DNA from: Hymenopus coronatus
Lineage: Eukaryota > Arthropoda > Insecta > Mantodea > Hymenopodidae
Length of the DNA stretch: 64,000 nucleotides
Direction: 5' to 3'
Assembly: GCA_030762935.1 (NCBI GenBank)
Contig: CM060893.1
Coordinates: forward strand, 14,700,897 to 14,764,896
Every line of letters starts with the position of its first letter. The stretch's first letter is position 1. Both the position numbers and the translations under genes were made by a program. The notes beneath the pieces are model-generated. The model ran no database searches. It saw only the letters and a list, made by a program, of their open reading frames with translations, and had not been told where the DNA came from. Below, piece by piece: positions 1 to 12,700 of this stretch.

Positions 1-1340
1 TTTCGTGTATATATACGTCCGTGAAAAACAGTGTTTAAAGAATATGAGTTAAGAAACTACTTCTATCGTTGTGTATGTGATTAATTGATTACTGTTTTAT
101 TATTTCGTGCGGCAATAAAAGCACCAAATACTTTTATTCTCTTATGACAGATTATCCTACCGAGGAAGACAGCTGAAAGCGATTCTGTTCTTCCAATAAA
201 TATCTGCGCATGTTACACAAACGATCGATGTTTCAAATATTTTGCCATACATCATATAAGCCAGCTTTTAATGTGAGTTGTTCGCCCCTGAGAAACGCGC
301 CCAAGACTGACAGCAGTCATGCGAGAGTAGACTTTGTAAGACATTTATGCAACTACTTTATTTTACAAGGAACGCATACACCATCTTTGGAGAAGGAACT
401 GGAAAACGTAAAACGTAAAACGTTACCTGAGATGTTATTTTCATAGCAGCCATTTTTTCTACCTGAGCTTTCCTATTGAATGTCATATAATCATAGCAGA
501 TTGATTTCAATATCACTGACACAGTAATATAGCAAATTGACTCTAAAATACACTACATAACAATGTACAAAGCATAGAATACGAGTTCGCAAAATATTTC
601 TAACGAAGTGTAGACATGGCAATTAGATGTTTGAACATATAAATAGCAAGGCTACGTCACCAGTAGATTTGACCTTGATATTTACCTGCATTTCGGGGCT
701 TGAACCCATGAGTTTCATGTCGGCACGCGGTTTAGTTCCTCGCACTGCAGCAGTAAGCAAAACACTGAACACCTTAACATGGCACCGTCTTCAAAATCGA
801 TATTTGAAGTCACGTGCTGCTTTAAGAGAGCGATGGCTGGATATACAGCTCTTCATTTTAATTAATGAGGCTGTCTCATCAAAATGTTTGTGTCGAGGAA
901 CCTTCAAATTAAAATTCGGATCTGTCAGCAACTGTCAACAAAGGCGGTAGAGAGATAAGTCTACATGCTTCTCAAGGTCAATTCGTCACTATGATAAGAC
1001 AATTTGCTGCATTCCATCGCTGTAATAGCAATGAAATATGAATAACAGAACATTTTAATGATATATACAGCGTATTTCATTGTGGATCAGCGACCTGTAC
1101 CCCACTCAGGAATGGAGTATCCTATTCTCAAATTGTGATGCACTCAACCTTGAGATCTTCCGGGTATCTCACTCAAAACAATCATGCTTCCTTGGCGTTG
1201 GCGTGCCACGATGCTCTTTTGTTTGCGTGTAACCGCTTATTTTCCAAATATAAACCCTTAACCTCGAATATTTAACATAAAACACTATAAAAAATCGGTT
1301 AATGTTCACTCGAATTTCTCTATCTACTAACCTTAGTTAC
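1..1340. other. no supported gene
   Basis: I see no recognisable coding domain, RNA gene or mobile element here. The open frames at 210-446 and 627-950 match no family I know and have no clear splice or start context. The stretch is less AT-rich than most of the window around 660-1240. A weak candidate first exon on the minus strand (ATG at 718, GTAAAT donor at 685) is listed under findings only. Confidence 0.5.
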
Positions 1341-1347
1341 ATTACCT

Positions 1348-1410
1348 TCTACAAACCACTCTTACAAAATCTTATTTTCCCCTTTACTTCATGTTAATCG
1401 AAATAATTTC
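1348..1410 (-). repeat. repeat family A, short 3'-end fragment
   Basis: A short minus-strand match to the 3' part of the dispersed repeat family A (full copy at 48616-49465). It keeps the stretch with the 'acttcatgttaatcgaaat' type motif. It is too short to define ends and is assigned by comparison with the other copies in this window. Confidence 0.5.
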
Positions 1411-1637
1411 GTGACCCATTTTCTTGTACTACAAGGTGGATGCACGAAACTGAAGCACTAGTAAAATGTTAAAATGCGGGTTGCTATATTACTGGTCTTG
1501 AAATTCCATAATCCTCCTATGACTTGGTGACAAACAGGTGATTGATGCTTACTTAAAAACGAAAGTGTCGAAAAATTCAAACTATAACAATGCTAGCCTG
1601 TAACTTTCTGATGAAATAAAAACTCTTATTATTACTA

Positions 1638-1880
1638 TATGATGGTTACACCGTTGGCATTACTTCAATGCATGGATACTTTTTTTTGTCATTAGAGTTA
1701 CTGATTTGTTATATACATTTAGGGCCCTAAGCCGCAAAGCGTAAAAGCCGCTACTACGGAACGACGACAGGGCATAGCCAAGGAATCTGTGAGGCTAAAA
1801 CTCCAATGATCCCAAGAAGTCAAAACTAGCGGCTTTCACATCTGTACAACTTGATGCTTTCAACACTTCCAAATAAGGGT
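1638..1880 (+). repeat. diverged copy of the 5' part of the decayed gene at 45.7-48.2 kb
   Basis: This stretch matches, in opposite orientation, 47960-48200. Shared blocks include gatggtt(a/c)ca, ttggcattactt and the palindromic tttagggccctaag core, followed by tgatcccaagaag. The order and spacing of blocks are kept, so both derive from one dispersed sequence. In the other copy these blocks precede a decayed open reading frame, so this is probably the 5' end of that multi-copy gene or element. No intact frame remains. Confidence 0.6.
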
Positions 1881-2505
1881 TGTCAGTAGAATTCACTACT
1901 TACTTCTTAAGATCGCTGTCCGTGTGTGCTAAAATATCCTATAGCTTTACCAAAACATTATTTGAAATAATTGCATGTTTTAAAGATCTCCAAGTCTTCA
2001 GTTTTTGTTTATCCTAGAGTTTACCAGTTATAAAAAAAATCCAAATGAGAGTTTCACAAGTTGTAGAACATTCAAGAAGTACCTACATTATAAAATACTC
2101 ATGTAATTATCTAATAAAATCAAAATCGTTAGGTCATTGTTGAGAAAATAAAAACTAATGAGAAATTTTCCTTATTAAGGGAGATTTGGGGTGAAATATA
2201 TTTGGAGGATACTACTGAAATTACGTAAATGCCAAGCGTGATATTAAGTAGATATTTCATTTTTGAATTATGCGGTACCTCTGTCTCATTCTTTTTTAAA
2301 ATGCTCTCTTTTATTATTCAGGGTGCTTCAAAACACACATTTCCAATCAAATATTAAAAATGTTACTTGGCAGAGAAAATAATAAAATACACTCACCAGC
2401 TTGTTTATAGTAGAAGTGTTGCATTTGACGTAAAAATTTGATATCCTGTTTTCGTGAGAAATATACCCTTTAAGGTGCTCTGAATAAATATGTGTATATA
2501 ATATA
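1881..2505. other. no supported gene
   Basis: AT-rich sequence without a recognisable domain, RNA gene or repeat boundary. A repeat-A copy begins at about 2510. Confidence 0.4.
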
Positions 2506-2509
2506 TATA

Positions 2510-3330
2510 ACATACACTGTATTTGGTAAGTAGGGTATTATATTCCACCCAAAAATAAAGTTTTACCACAAACATATGTTTTGAGGACCCCTGAAAACAT
2601 ATTTTTAGAAAAAGGTCTGCGTGTTGTGTTTTTGTGAATAGCATAACTTAAAATTGAGAGGTTGGTTAAATATCAAACTGGGGTATTTAAGTTCAGTATT
2701 TTCCAAGGATATGGCACAAAGATTTACAGGAAAATCCTCCAACCCCAAATCACCCTTTGCATGGAATATTTTGCAAAAAATTTGATTTTCTAAAAAATGA
2801 TTGTTTAAGATTATTTTAATTTGTTTAAGATATTTTTATGACAAATGAAATGTATATCCTGACTTTTCTGGGAATAGCCTCTGAAGTCCTCCTCATTCTG
2901 GATGACTTTTGGTTAACTGATATACTGTAAAAGACAAATCTTACTACACAAAAAATGTAGAATTGGTCAAAGCTCACATTTATGCAAAATAAATATTTTT
3001 TTTCTGCAGAGTTGAACATTTCCGAGATATTCCTGGTTATTAGTGAAAATTTTCCAATACTTATACTCTTCTCAAATGGGAAGTCATAATTTATGTTTCT
3101 TTTGTTTTATTCCTGGCATGCAAAGAAAAATAAATGTCATCATCACAAAGCAACAAATTTTAAAGATTTAACTATCACTGTATTCTAGTGTATTCTCTTT
3201 AATTACAAGAAAGGAATTAATAATACCAATTCAAACAACGTTTATTTCAATTAGAACAAAGTAGATAGAGGAGTAAACTTTTGTAAGAATAACTTGCTGC
3301 AGAAGTTCTGTGAATGAAACACATCAGTTT
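2510..3330 (+). repeat. repeat family A, near full-length diverged copy
   Basis: Dispersed non-coding repeat of about 800-850 bp, in the plus orientation. It has the family hallmarks in order: attccacccaaaaa near the start, the ggtctgYGTGT block, tatttaagttcagtat, ccaaggatatggcac, aaatgtatatcctga, tttctgggaatagcc, and an end resembling gtgaatggaacacatcag. It is more diverged than the copies at 19308, 41808 and 48616, so it is probably an older insertion. No coding capacity is seen. Confidence 0.75.
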
Positions 3331-3794
3331 TTTTTACTTTACCAATGTAGGCAGCAGTATTTTTACTATCAGATTTCACCGGAAGTATATGCTTTTAGAT
3401 CCCCTGGATCAGTGCTCAAATTGTTACAAATGTGGATGGCTAACATTATTTTTTTTGTATTGTATATTTGATTTTTAAAGTTAACTTATATTATTATCAC
3501 TAGTTTGATGATTTTTCTTGTTGGCTCCAAGCTGGAAAGTTTGGTTCTCCATGCCAACAATATATGGTTCATGCCTCAACTGCGGCATTGAGTTTTTGAA
3601 AATATCATTCAGCTTTTCTAATTGTTGTTTGCCATTTTAATTATTACAGTACTTAGAGTGTTATTTTGAACTTTTATCAAACTATCCTGTCTTATAACTC
3701 AGTAGATAGGCCTTTCAGATAATTAAAACAAATCAATTAGCATGAGAACAAAAACAGTTAATTGCATACAATTGTGCAAATTATTGATTGAATT

Positions 3795-4596
3795 TTTACT
3801 TTCTCTACTACTTAACTGTAGTAAGTAAAGGAGGTATTGCATTCCACCCATAACATTTAATGCAGAGATTTCCCAGGAAATACAAATTTTAAGATACCTG
3901 GAATCCGAAAACAAAGCATTTTTAGAAAAAGCTATGTGTATGACCATGGACAACACGGAAAATTTTATATTTAAATCAGAGTCTTCCAAAAAGATTTTTG
4001 AAAATATTGTTTTTCTCAAAAATGGCTCTAACGATTTTGATTAAAATACTGTATACTAAAGATATTTATATGACATATAAACTGTATATTTTGAATTTTC
4101 TGGGAATAGTCTCTGAAGACAACTTTATTCTGAATGAGTTTTGCAGAACTTTGCGTAACGGCTAAACCATCAGAGATACACAAAAACTTACTCCACAAAA
4201 AATGTAGGTTTTGTTAAAACTCTAGTTTGTGTCATATATGTTTTTTATGTAGAGCTGACTGTTTTTGAGGTATTCCTTGTTATTGGTTTAAATTTTAAAC
4301 TACTTGTACTGTTCTCAAATGGGAAGTGACGTTTTATTTCTATTGTTTTACTGCAGGCCATGAAACGCGACATGAACTTCATTTGTTTCACATAAGGCAA
4401 GTTTTTAAAAGATTTGGCTATCGATTTAGCCTAGTTTATTCCCTTATTAGCCTTCTACTTACAAGGAAGCATGTAGTAAGAGAATTTCTGCTAATGTTTA
4501 CCTTGATTAGCATGTCGTAGATAAAAGAATAATCTTTTAAAAGGAAAATTGTTTGTGTAGCAGCTAGAGTCATGTGAATGGAACACATCAGGTTTT
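3795..4596 (+). repeat. repeat family A, near full-length copy
   Basis: This copy starts with tttttactttctcta and ends with gtgaatggaacacatcaggttttt. The internal blocks are in family order (attccaccc, agatttcccaggaaatac, ctctaacgattttgatta, tttctgggaatagtc, ggcaagttttt). The 5' palindromic stretch is degraded here. Two family-A copies lie about 460 bp apart in the same orientation. Confidence 0.8.
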
Positions 4597-5004
4597 TATC
4601 AATAGGAAGTCATTATTCAATTTTTTTTCCCCATTTCGTATAAAGAGCATGGCTTTCAAAACTGCTACAAAGCAACACACTCTTTAAAATTATGATTATC
4701 GCTACCTATGGTACCCTATGAAATGTGTAAATATGATTTTAAAGTTTATCAGATTAACAAGAAGTAGACAGAATAATACAATTTTGTAAGAAGGGTTATA
4801 TTCCATGGGATAAAAGCTGCAAATGAGAAGTATACAAATAATATTTGGCCTAGCGAAATCAATCATAATTCTGTAAAGAGCACTAAGAATAAATACTCGG
4901 AAATAAAAATCATGGTATTTAAGCATGGAAACAAGCTATGTAATAATGAAAAATGATATTGGAATGTGACAAAATTGAGGTTGTTAATAAATTTGACTAT
5001 TTGG

Positions 5005-5262
5005 ATATTAGGCTTAGTGCAAATGGAGGGTGAAGGGAACAAAACAGGAAGGCTTTAGCAAAAGGCAGATTGGCTTTGAAGGCTATTAGTGCCTGTATGC
5101 ACAGGGTACCAGAAATGCATATACAGTGGTTGGAGGAAATATATGCAGCAGTAGTAGAGGCTAAAATAATGTTTGGAGTAGAAAAATGGATGGGGCTCTG
5201 AGGAAGGATGGCTAAATGTAGATTCACAGGAATTTTTGTAAACAAATTTTGTGTGGTTGCAG
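5005..5262 (+). mobile_element. LINE 3'-end fragment (same family as 16280-17257)
   Basis: The plus strand can be read in broken frames as a sequence matching the LINE C-terminal region at 16325-16430: a run like YAAVVEAKIMFGVEKW parallels [18 protein letters not shown]. Stops and frameshifts interrupt it and both ends are truncated. It is an inactive relic just downstream of PMS2. Confidence 0.6.
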
Positions 5263-5299
5263 AAGCTGAACACAGCTTAATAGGGAGTAAATAAAAAAA

Positions 5300-6200
5300 T
5301 AAATATGATGCAATTAAGATTATAATTGTATTAATAGGTGGATTGCATATTTTTAATAAAAAATTATCGGGTAAAAGATTTAAGGTTAACCTATTTTCTA
5401 AATTTTCATATAGGTATATGGAATAATTTATATTGCTGCTAGTGGTGGGCAACTATTTTGTGCGTACTTGGTTGGCGAGGAGTCTGTACTTGGGGCTGGT
5501 TTTTTATGTGACACCCTGTAGTTGTTCATGGTCTCAATACACATTACTCCTGATTTTCTGTATAGTGCTACACTATTCTACTACTTGATCTTCCTTTAAT
5601 CTCTTCTTCTTAGCCATTCTTAACCAAATCTTTCTGAATTTGCCCAAATAGTCTCCTATAGCTTTTATATTCCCCCCCCCCCTTTTTACAGTCAACTTTT
5701 CCTAATTAATATTTCCTCATTCAAGTTTTTCCATTTTTGTTGCTAAAATTGTTCTCTCCATATCTTTGTTTGGTTACAATATAATATACAATGGGAATCT
5801 GTATTCACTTCACTGCACATTTTTCTTTATCATGCCTTATGCTTTTAACTTCCGTTCTCATCCATATGAATCCTTTTGTCCTAGTTTATTACATATCTCT
5901 ATGTACTTTTCCCTTCCCCAAACTGTTTTTATTTCCCTCTATGTACTCAAATAGGTTTCTCTCTTGTGCTGACAAAAAAACACAAAACATAGTAACAACA
6001 GTGCACCATGATAAGCCTTAAAAAGTCATTAATAGTTCACTTTAATATAGGTTCACATAAGTACATTATGTACAGGAGAATTTTTTCTAAGAGATCTGCA
6101 GGCTTTGTTGATATATTGGGACCTACACTTGATCTTTTCTATTGCTGTAAACACTTTTCTTTTCTACAAATTCCTATTAGCCTGCCTCTGCAGTATGGCA
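5300..6200. other. no supported gene; T-rich tracts
   Basis: AT-rich sequence with a C tract at about 5675-5684 and pyrimidine-rich plus-strand runs. The open frames at 5766-6256 resemble no family I know. Nothing else is supported. Confidence 0.4.
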
Positions 6201-6202
6201 GT

Positions 6203-6390
6203 AACATGCCTTTCTCACATTCAAGAGCCTGTATGTTGAAATCTTGCTTAGAGTGAGTTGCCCAGAAAAGGTGATGCATTTCAGTTTAACTTTAAGCTCC
6301 ATGAACCCTAAAATCATTTGAGCATAATTTTTTCACCTATTTTATTCATTCATTGTCTGATATGATCAACCAGGTTAAGGAAAAAAGGGG
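6203..6390 (+). mobile_element. SINE family S3 (tRNA-derived), 5'-truncated
   Basis: It matches the body of the S3 SINEs at 15198-15436 and 46340-46604. It holds a weak B-box-like stretch (cctgtatgttgaaatcttgc), then gagtgagttgcccag, the block taactttaagctccatg, atcatttgagcata, and tattttattcattcattgtctgatatgat before an A/G-rich tail. The tRNA-like head is incomplete. It lies just past the PMS2 3' end. Confidence 0.65.
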
Positions 6391-6462
6391 GGAAAAATGC
6401 TCCTCTGAAATTTGTGAGTGGAGCACAATTACACAAAATTATTTGAAAAAAAAAAGACAATA

Positions 6463-6468
6463 TTTATT
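6463..6468 (-). terminator. candidate PMS2 polyadenylation signal
   Basis: AATAAA on the minus strand, about 210 nt downstream of the PMS2 stop codon. The hexamer is common in AT-rich DNA, so this is a candidate based on position only. Confidence 0.4.
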
Positions 6469-6677
6469 CACAGTTTACATAGCAAATTCTGGGGGATAAA
6501 GGAAAAGCTCAAATTACCCAAGTTTTACTATATTTGTTCATGTAAAATAGTCAGGTTATATATATATGAACACAACAGTTGTGTCACGTCAGGTACCTAT
6601 ACACAATCATGATGGATAAAATGATTATAGAGGAACAAGGGTTGATAATAATACATTATTTACAACAGAAAGAGAAA

Positions 6678-6761
6678 TCATGCAAACTGGGGTCTGTCTC
6701 CCAACTGGAGTAGCTCGAGGTTCACCAGATGTCTCATTGTAGGCCGTCCATGTGGACAGTT
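6678..6761 (-). CDS. PMS2: PMS2 exon 14 (last coding exon)
   Basis: Residues 835-861 and the TGA stop. The acceptor is TTTCCAG at 6762-6768. The exon begins with [12 protein letters not shown], the conserved C-terminal MutL motif whose cysteine and histidine help hold zinc at the endonuclease site. The last 15 or so residues ([14 protein letters not shown]) are not conserved with other PMS2 proteins that I know. The long intron 13 (5.5 kb) separates it from exon 13. Confidence 0.93.
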   Translation of the reverse strand, partial: NCPHGRPTMRHLVNLELLQLGDRPQFA

Positions 6762-9700
6762 CTGGAAACCAGAGAATAAACACGAGTCAGTGCAACTTTT
6801 GGACGCTTCGTCATGGAAACTTTTTATATTACCAAAGTTGTGCTTACTCCTTTTGACTTGATTAGTGACTACTATATATATATTACTTACACTAATAACT
6901 AAACACAGTCCAAATTTAAGCTGTCCAAGGACAGTAAACTTTACAAATTTTCAGTCACTCATTTTATATGCAATAATATTATGGAGAAAGGGTGGTATGA
7001 TTAGAATATTTAAAATGCAAAAAAGGGCAATTAGAATTATGACAAATCTGAAAAAAATGGTCAGTTGTAAAGAATGGTTAAAAAAAATTAGGAATTATAT
7101 ATATACACACACACACATAATAGCAGACCCGACAAACGTCCTGTTCAAAAGTTTTAAATAAAAAAATTATAAAATGTTTTAAATAGATTGTAATTATTTG
7201 GACCGTTTTGATGAAAATATAAAATTAATATACCTGATGGCATCATGTGTACAATTATCACAGCTACAGCTATCACCTACCAATTATGTGTGAGTATATT
7301 TGTATTCTATAAGCTTAAATATGTTAACAGTTTTAATTAATAGCAAGGAAGAAAAAACTCATTCATTTTTATGACAGGTAAATTTCTTTTAATGTACAAA
7401 AAATTAATTTTTAAATATATATTTAATTTTAATATTGACAGGGAAATTTGTTTTTTTTTTTTTCTATCGTAATGCAATTTGATGTATATATAATATTTTT
7501 AATTAATCCTTGAGGGGTGTAAACAAACAAACTTGATGGTTTGCCAACCCTTGAGCATGCAACATATAATTGGTTGTGCGAAAAGTATTGATTTTCTAAA
7601 CCCAAACCACAAATTGACATTGCTTGGCCTTGTGACTTATTAATACTCATTGCAAACGCCAAGCGAATTGGAAATTGCAAACGTTTGAATGGAGTGGTTG
7701 AGTCTGAAGGGATCATTGGAATTCATGGTAGAACAACAACTTCACCTTGAAACTTGCCGTTCGAAACGGTAGCTTCAAGAACATAGCCCAGGATTCTTTT
7801 TATGACCATCGCATCATTGCGTAGCTTTGGTGCATTCAAATTTGTAAGCAAAATGATTGATGAACCAATATTCAATAGTAAATTATACGGTGGCATTCCA
7901 GGTAAATCAAGTGAATTCAAGAATTTAACAGGATAGTTGACAATTCATCAGATCGACAACAGTGTTGATAGGTTTGAATGATATTTCATTGCCAGGCAAT
8001 GACTGTCGTATTTTACAATTAATTTCATCGACATCTATATTTTTTGCGGTCAAAATAGCCATGTAGCCGTGCATGATTAGTATAATTAGCTTGTAAATCT
8101 GGAAATAAACTTTCAATTAAAGCATTTTTGGTAGCCACCATGTTACAAAAATTTTCTGGGAGTTAGATAGATTGTGTATTTTTATGCAGTTGAATTTTTC
8201 TGTTGCCAATGTTTAGTAATTATTCAGAGAATATCAATGCCAATGGATCATTTTGTAGTTGAACATGCGTATTTATGGTAAGGCATAATTTACTAACACT
8301 TCACCATGGTATGATTCTTTTAAACATGCATTAATTTCGTCCGCATATGTCTGTCTGGAATCACTGGACAACAGTGGTAGAGTACCACTGAAAAGTCTGG
8401 CATTACTATTGAAATCTTTCAGTGTTCTATCGAGAGCTTCAAGTGAATGCTTATTGGCTAAAGTGCATTCATCCCAGATGATAATTTTGTATTTTCCCAA
8501 AACTTTGATCATGCTGAATGCTTCTTTATGTTACACAATGCATCGAGATTTGTGTGAATATTCAAAGGAAACTTGAGTGCTAAATGCACAGTCCGGCCAC
8601 CATCAAGCAAGATCGCTGCAATGCCTGATGAAGCAATTGCCAATGCCATATGATTTTGTGATCGATTGCGTGCGTGTCTCAGTGAGATAAGGAATGTTTT
8701 GCCAGTGCCGTCAGGTGCACAAAAACAGAGAGAGAATTCACCTTGTTGTGCTACAATTAACAAATTAATTTGATCATATATATTCCTTTGTTTAGCAGTG
8801 AGAAGCTGCTCATTATTAGCAACAAAAGTGGCCAAAGAGGTCATATCGAACTGTTCTTCGCTCTGAACATCGCTGTTGATGATTTCTGTTGCTGGGCGGT
8901 TAGGCAATGGCACACCAAAGTGGATGAGTGGCATATTCGAAATAAGAATACAAATATTTTCAATCTTTAATAACACCTCGTTATATATTTCCAGCGAAAA
9001 ATCAATATTGTGATCTTGATGAGCAATCCTAATGCGATGCAAAATATCCTCGCTCATCGAATCTTTATATTTATCCCATAGAGCAGATGCTTTAGACGGG
9101 TAACATGTCGTCAATAATACAGCAAATAATTGACGAATAAGTAGTGGAGAAGAACTCAGCACTGCATCTGCAAGTGTGAGATCCCAATGGTTATCATCTT
9201 CACACAGTAATTACACTTTAATATTTTAAATTATCACAGAATTTATTTCAATGTAATAACAACACTAAGCTACGATGCATGTAATGAATGTTCGAAAAAG
9301 TGACAAACTTATAGGAAATTTCCTTGAATCCGATCTCTGCACCAATTACTTGGTAAATTAAAAAAAATCTTCAAATATTTCAATACCACGATCGCAGCGC
9401 TACCTGCCAGGTGCAATGTAAATCATCCAAAAATTAACAACTTCCACAATGTATAATTTTTAATTATGCTGCAAAATGCTTCACACATTAATTACACTTT
9501 AATATTTTGAATTAGTGCAGAATTTATTCAATGAAATAAGAACACTAAGCTTCGACGCAAGCTTTGCAATGGATATGCAAAAAAGTAACAAACTTAGAGG
9601 AAATTTCCTTGAATCTGATTACATTGCCAGCTAGCAGGTCTATCTTCAAATATTTTGAAGCCACGATAGCAGCGCTGCCTGCTGGATCCAATGTAAAACT

Positions 9701-12700
9701 TCCAAAAATTACCAGAAAGAGATATAAATAAATTAATTAAAAAAACATTATCTATCAGATTAAATTGTGAATGTAAAATATTCTTGAATCCACTTGAACA
9801 TAGACAAAAAGTTTCATCAAAATTGGCCCAACCGTTTAGGAGTTCAGTGATGTACACATGAACAGAAGAATTTTATATATATATAAAACAACTGTAACTG
9901 TAACAATGATAATGGATATGATTTTGTATTTACACAACATGCTTAACGTAACACATCGTAAATGTTTTTACCTAAATTCACATTGCAAGCGGAAGAGACA
10001 GAGAACGTAATATATGGTATATACAATGATAAAACATGATGGCAGTGTAGCTGCAACAACTATTATTTATGGATGTTATTTTATGTTATGACAACTACTT
10101 AATATAATATATTGTAAAACGCTTTATCTAGTTCGAACTTGTGCGTGTAAATTCAGATTGTGGTATATGTGCAGCACAAGCACGGCAAATGCGCAACTTA
10201 ACTTCTCTCATTCTGCTTGACTGCTAACTTTCAATACAACATTACGTGCAACCACTGATGTCAAACAAATCCTTTAATTTTATTTTAGGCTTGGAGAGTT
10301 ATATTTTTCCAATGAAAATGATCTTAGGCTCCTTTGCAACAAGGCATTTTTATTTAAACAAGCGGAAATGTAATAATTTACCCCCGTCCCTTCTGCATGT
10401 TGTGCAATAAAATCATGCAGCTGCAGTCTTTCCGTTTACTCTCGACAGCAAGCTCATGCAATAAAACAAGAGTACTCGACTTTCACAAGTTGTATAAGAT
10501 CAAAATTCAGAAAAGATTTGTCAACATTTTTTTTTTTAAATAAATTTTACAGTTAAAAAAGGGAACAGAAAGATAAACGCTGTCCCCCTAGGCAACTGCC
10601 TACGTTTCCTAGGCCTAAATCCGAAACTGGAAACAGCGATTATTAGATATAAAATAACGCACTTTTTATGCCAAGAATCTTGATGTACTTCTCATCTATG
10701 ATAAAACAATGTATAATTCGGCAGGTGCAGCAAAAATTTGTTAGAAAAAATTTCAAATAGACGAGCACTGCATCACAGACATTTGTCTTTATCTGTCAGA
10801 GTTCTACATACAAGAAGTGTATCTCCTTAAGTTGAGGGAGTTAGCCAGAGAGATGAAGCTCCTGAAAGCAGCAACCATGGCAAGTTCGCACTATTAGTGT
10901 ATTCCGTTGGGTTGTTTTGGGAACATTAAAAACAGTTCATTGATTTTCTGTTCTTTACTTGCTGTAATTATCCAAAGAGCTTTATTACCTACAAAGAAAG
11001 GAAGATAATAACGCAAATAAGTTTCTCACAATCTTATTTACCATTTAAGTGTTTCTATTAATAATTTGTATAATATTATTTATTTCCTTAGTTACCTATT
11101 CTATAAGATATTTAGGTTGCATTAAAATTATGTGTAGCTTTTACTTTCTCTAGCCCCATATGTACAATGTACATAGGGATAGAGAAGTATTGTATTCCAC
11201 CCAAAAATTCGATGTCAAGATTTCACCGGAAATACATGTTTTAGGACCCCCTGAATAAAAAAAAAGCATTTCCAGAAAAAGGTCTCTGTGTGTGCGTGTG
11301 TCCATGTCCGTGTCTCTGTGAACACGATAACTCAAAAACGAACAGTAGCTAAAATACCAAACTTGGTATTTAAGTTCAGTATATTCCAGGGATGCGACAC
11401 AAAGATTTTGAGAAAAATCCCCCCACCCCAAACTACCTTTTACATGGAACCTTTTTCGAAAATCTCGATTTTGATTAAAATAGCGTACATTAAAGATATT
11501 TACCTGACAAATAAAATGTATATCTTGAATTTTCTGGGAATAGCTTCTAAAGACCTGTTTATTTTGGATGAATTTTGCTTAATTTCGCATAACTAGTAAA
11601 CCGTAAGAGATAGACAAAAACTTACCATACAAAAAATGTAGGCCTTGTTAAAATACACAACTTACATCGTATACATTTTTTTCGTGGGCTTACCGTTTTC
11701 GAGGTATTCATTGTTATTAGTTTCAGTTGTGAAGTACTTATACTTTTCTCAGACGGGAGTGCTGAATACCTCGATTAACAAGGTGCAGAAAGAATGTAAG
11801 AAGTTTGTAGTATGGCTAGAGAAAGCCATGTGAGTGTAACACATCAGATTTTTTGTTTATTTGTATACCAGAAGTGTATGTTTGTTTATTGGCATAGCAG
11901 TGGAAGCAAATGAATTAAAAATTAACCTCTAACCTTACTGAATGTAAAGTGAACCTGCTGAATTAGTCGAGTTATAATATTGTGCAAAATAAAGTAGTAA
12001 TTATCTCAAGAATGGAAAACTTTATGGAAAACACCCAAACAGTAGCTTAAAAAGATGAAAAGAAGATCATAGATCACCTTCCAAACTGTATAAGAGCGCT
12101 ACATCTCGCATACATCAACAGTGAGTCAGCAATCGCACTTAGGTTGAAAATGAGAATGATTGATCTCTGAAACAGGCTCCTAGTTATTAGGTTAGTAATG
12201 GTTAATGATCACTAATTACTCAATAACAGTTATATTACACCATTGCCCTTAACCTTATGTATGTTCTACTTACCCAAGGTTGTTCTAGTTCTCCCATATG
12301 GTCCACCAAACGTCGCATGTCGGACTTGCTGAGTGCTGTGCCAATCATGACAGACTTGCGACATGCACGAGAAGCAAACATGGCCCGCACTCTGGAGGGA
12401 CGACACATTGTATGTGGTGAATCCTATAAAGGCATGTGTCTGTCAGAATTACAATCATGAGAGATTTATTAAAAGTTGTACCATAACAGGTTTGCTCAGA
12501 GCTGTACCAATCATGACAGATTTAGGTAGAGTTGTAGTAACTCTAATAGATTTACTGTATTCTACTACAATGATATTCAGGGCTACTCTGTAATGTTTTG
12601 TTACAGCTTAACAAATTGTTATGCACTCTTCAACATTTTATAACATACTAACAAAATAAAATTTTGTTAAGAATAAAGATTTGATTGTTGAACACAACAC

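Noticed and set aside
4997..5452. 151-aa frame on the minus strand
   Set aside because: Antisense shadow over a LINE fragment; no known domain.
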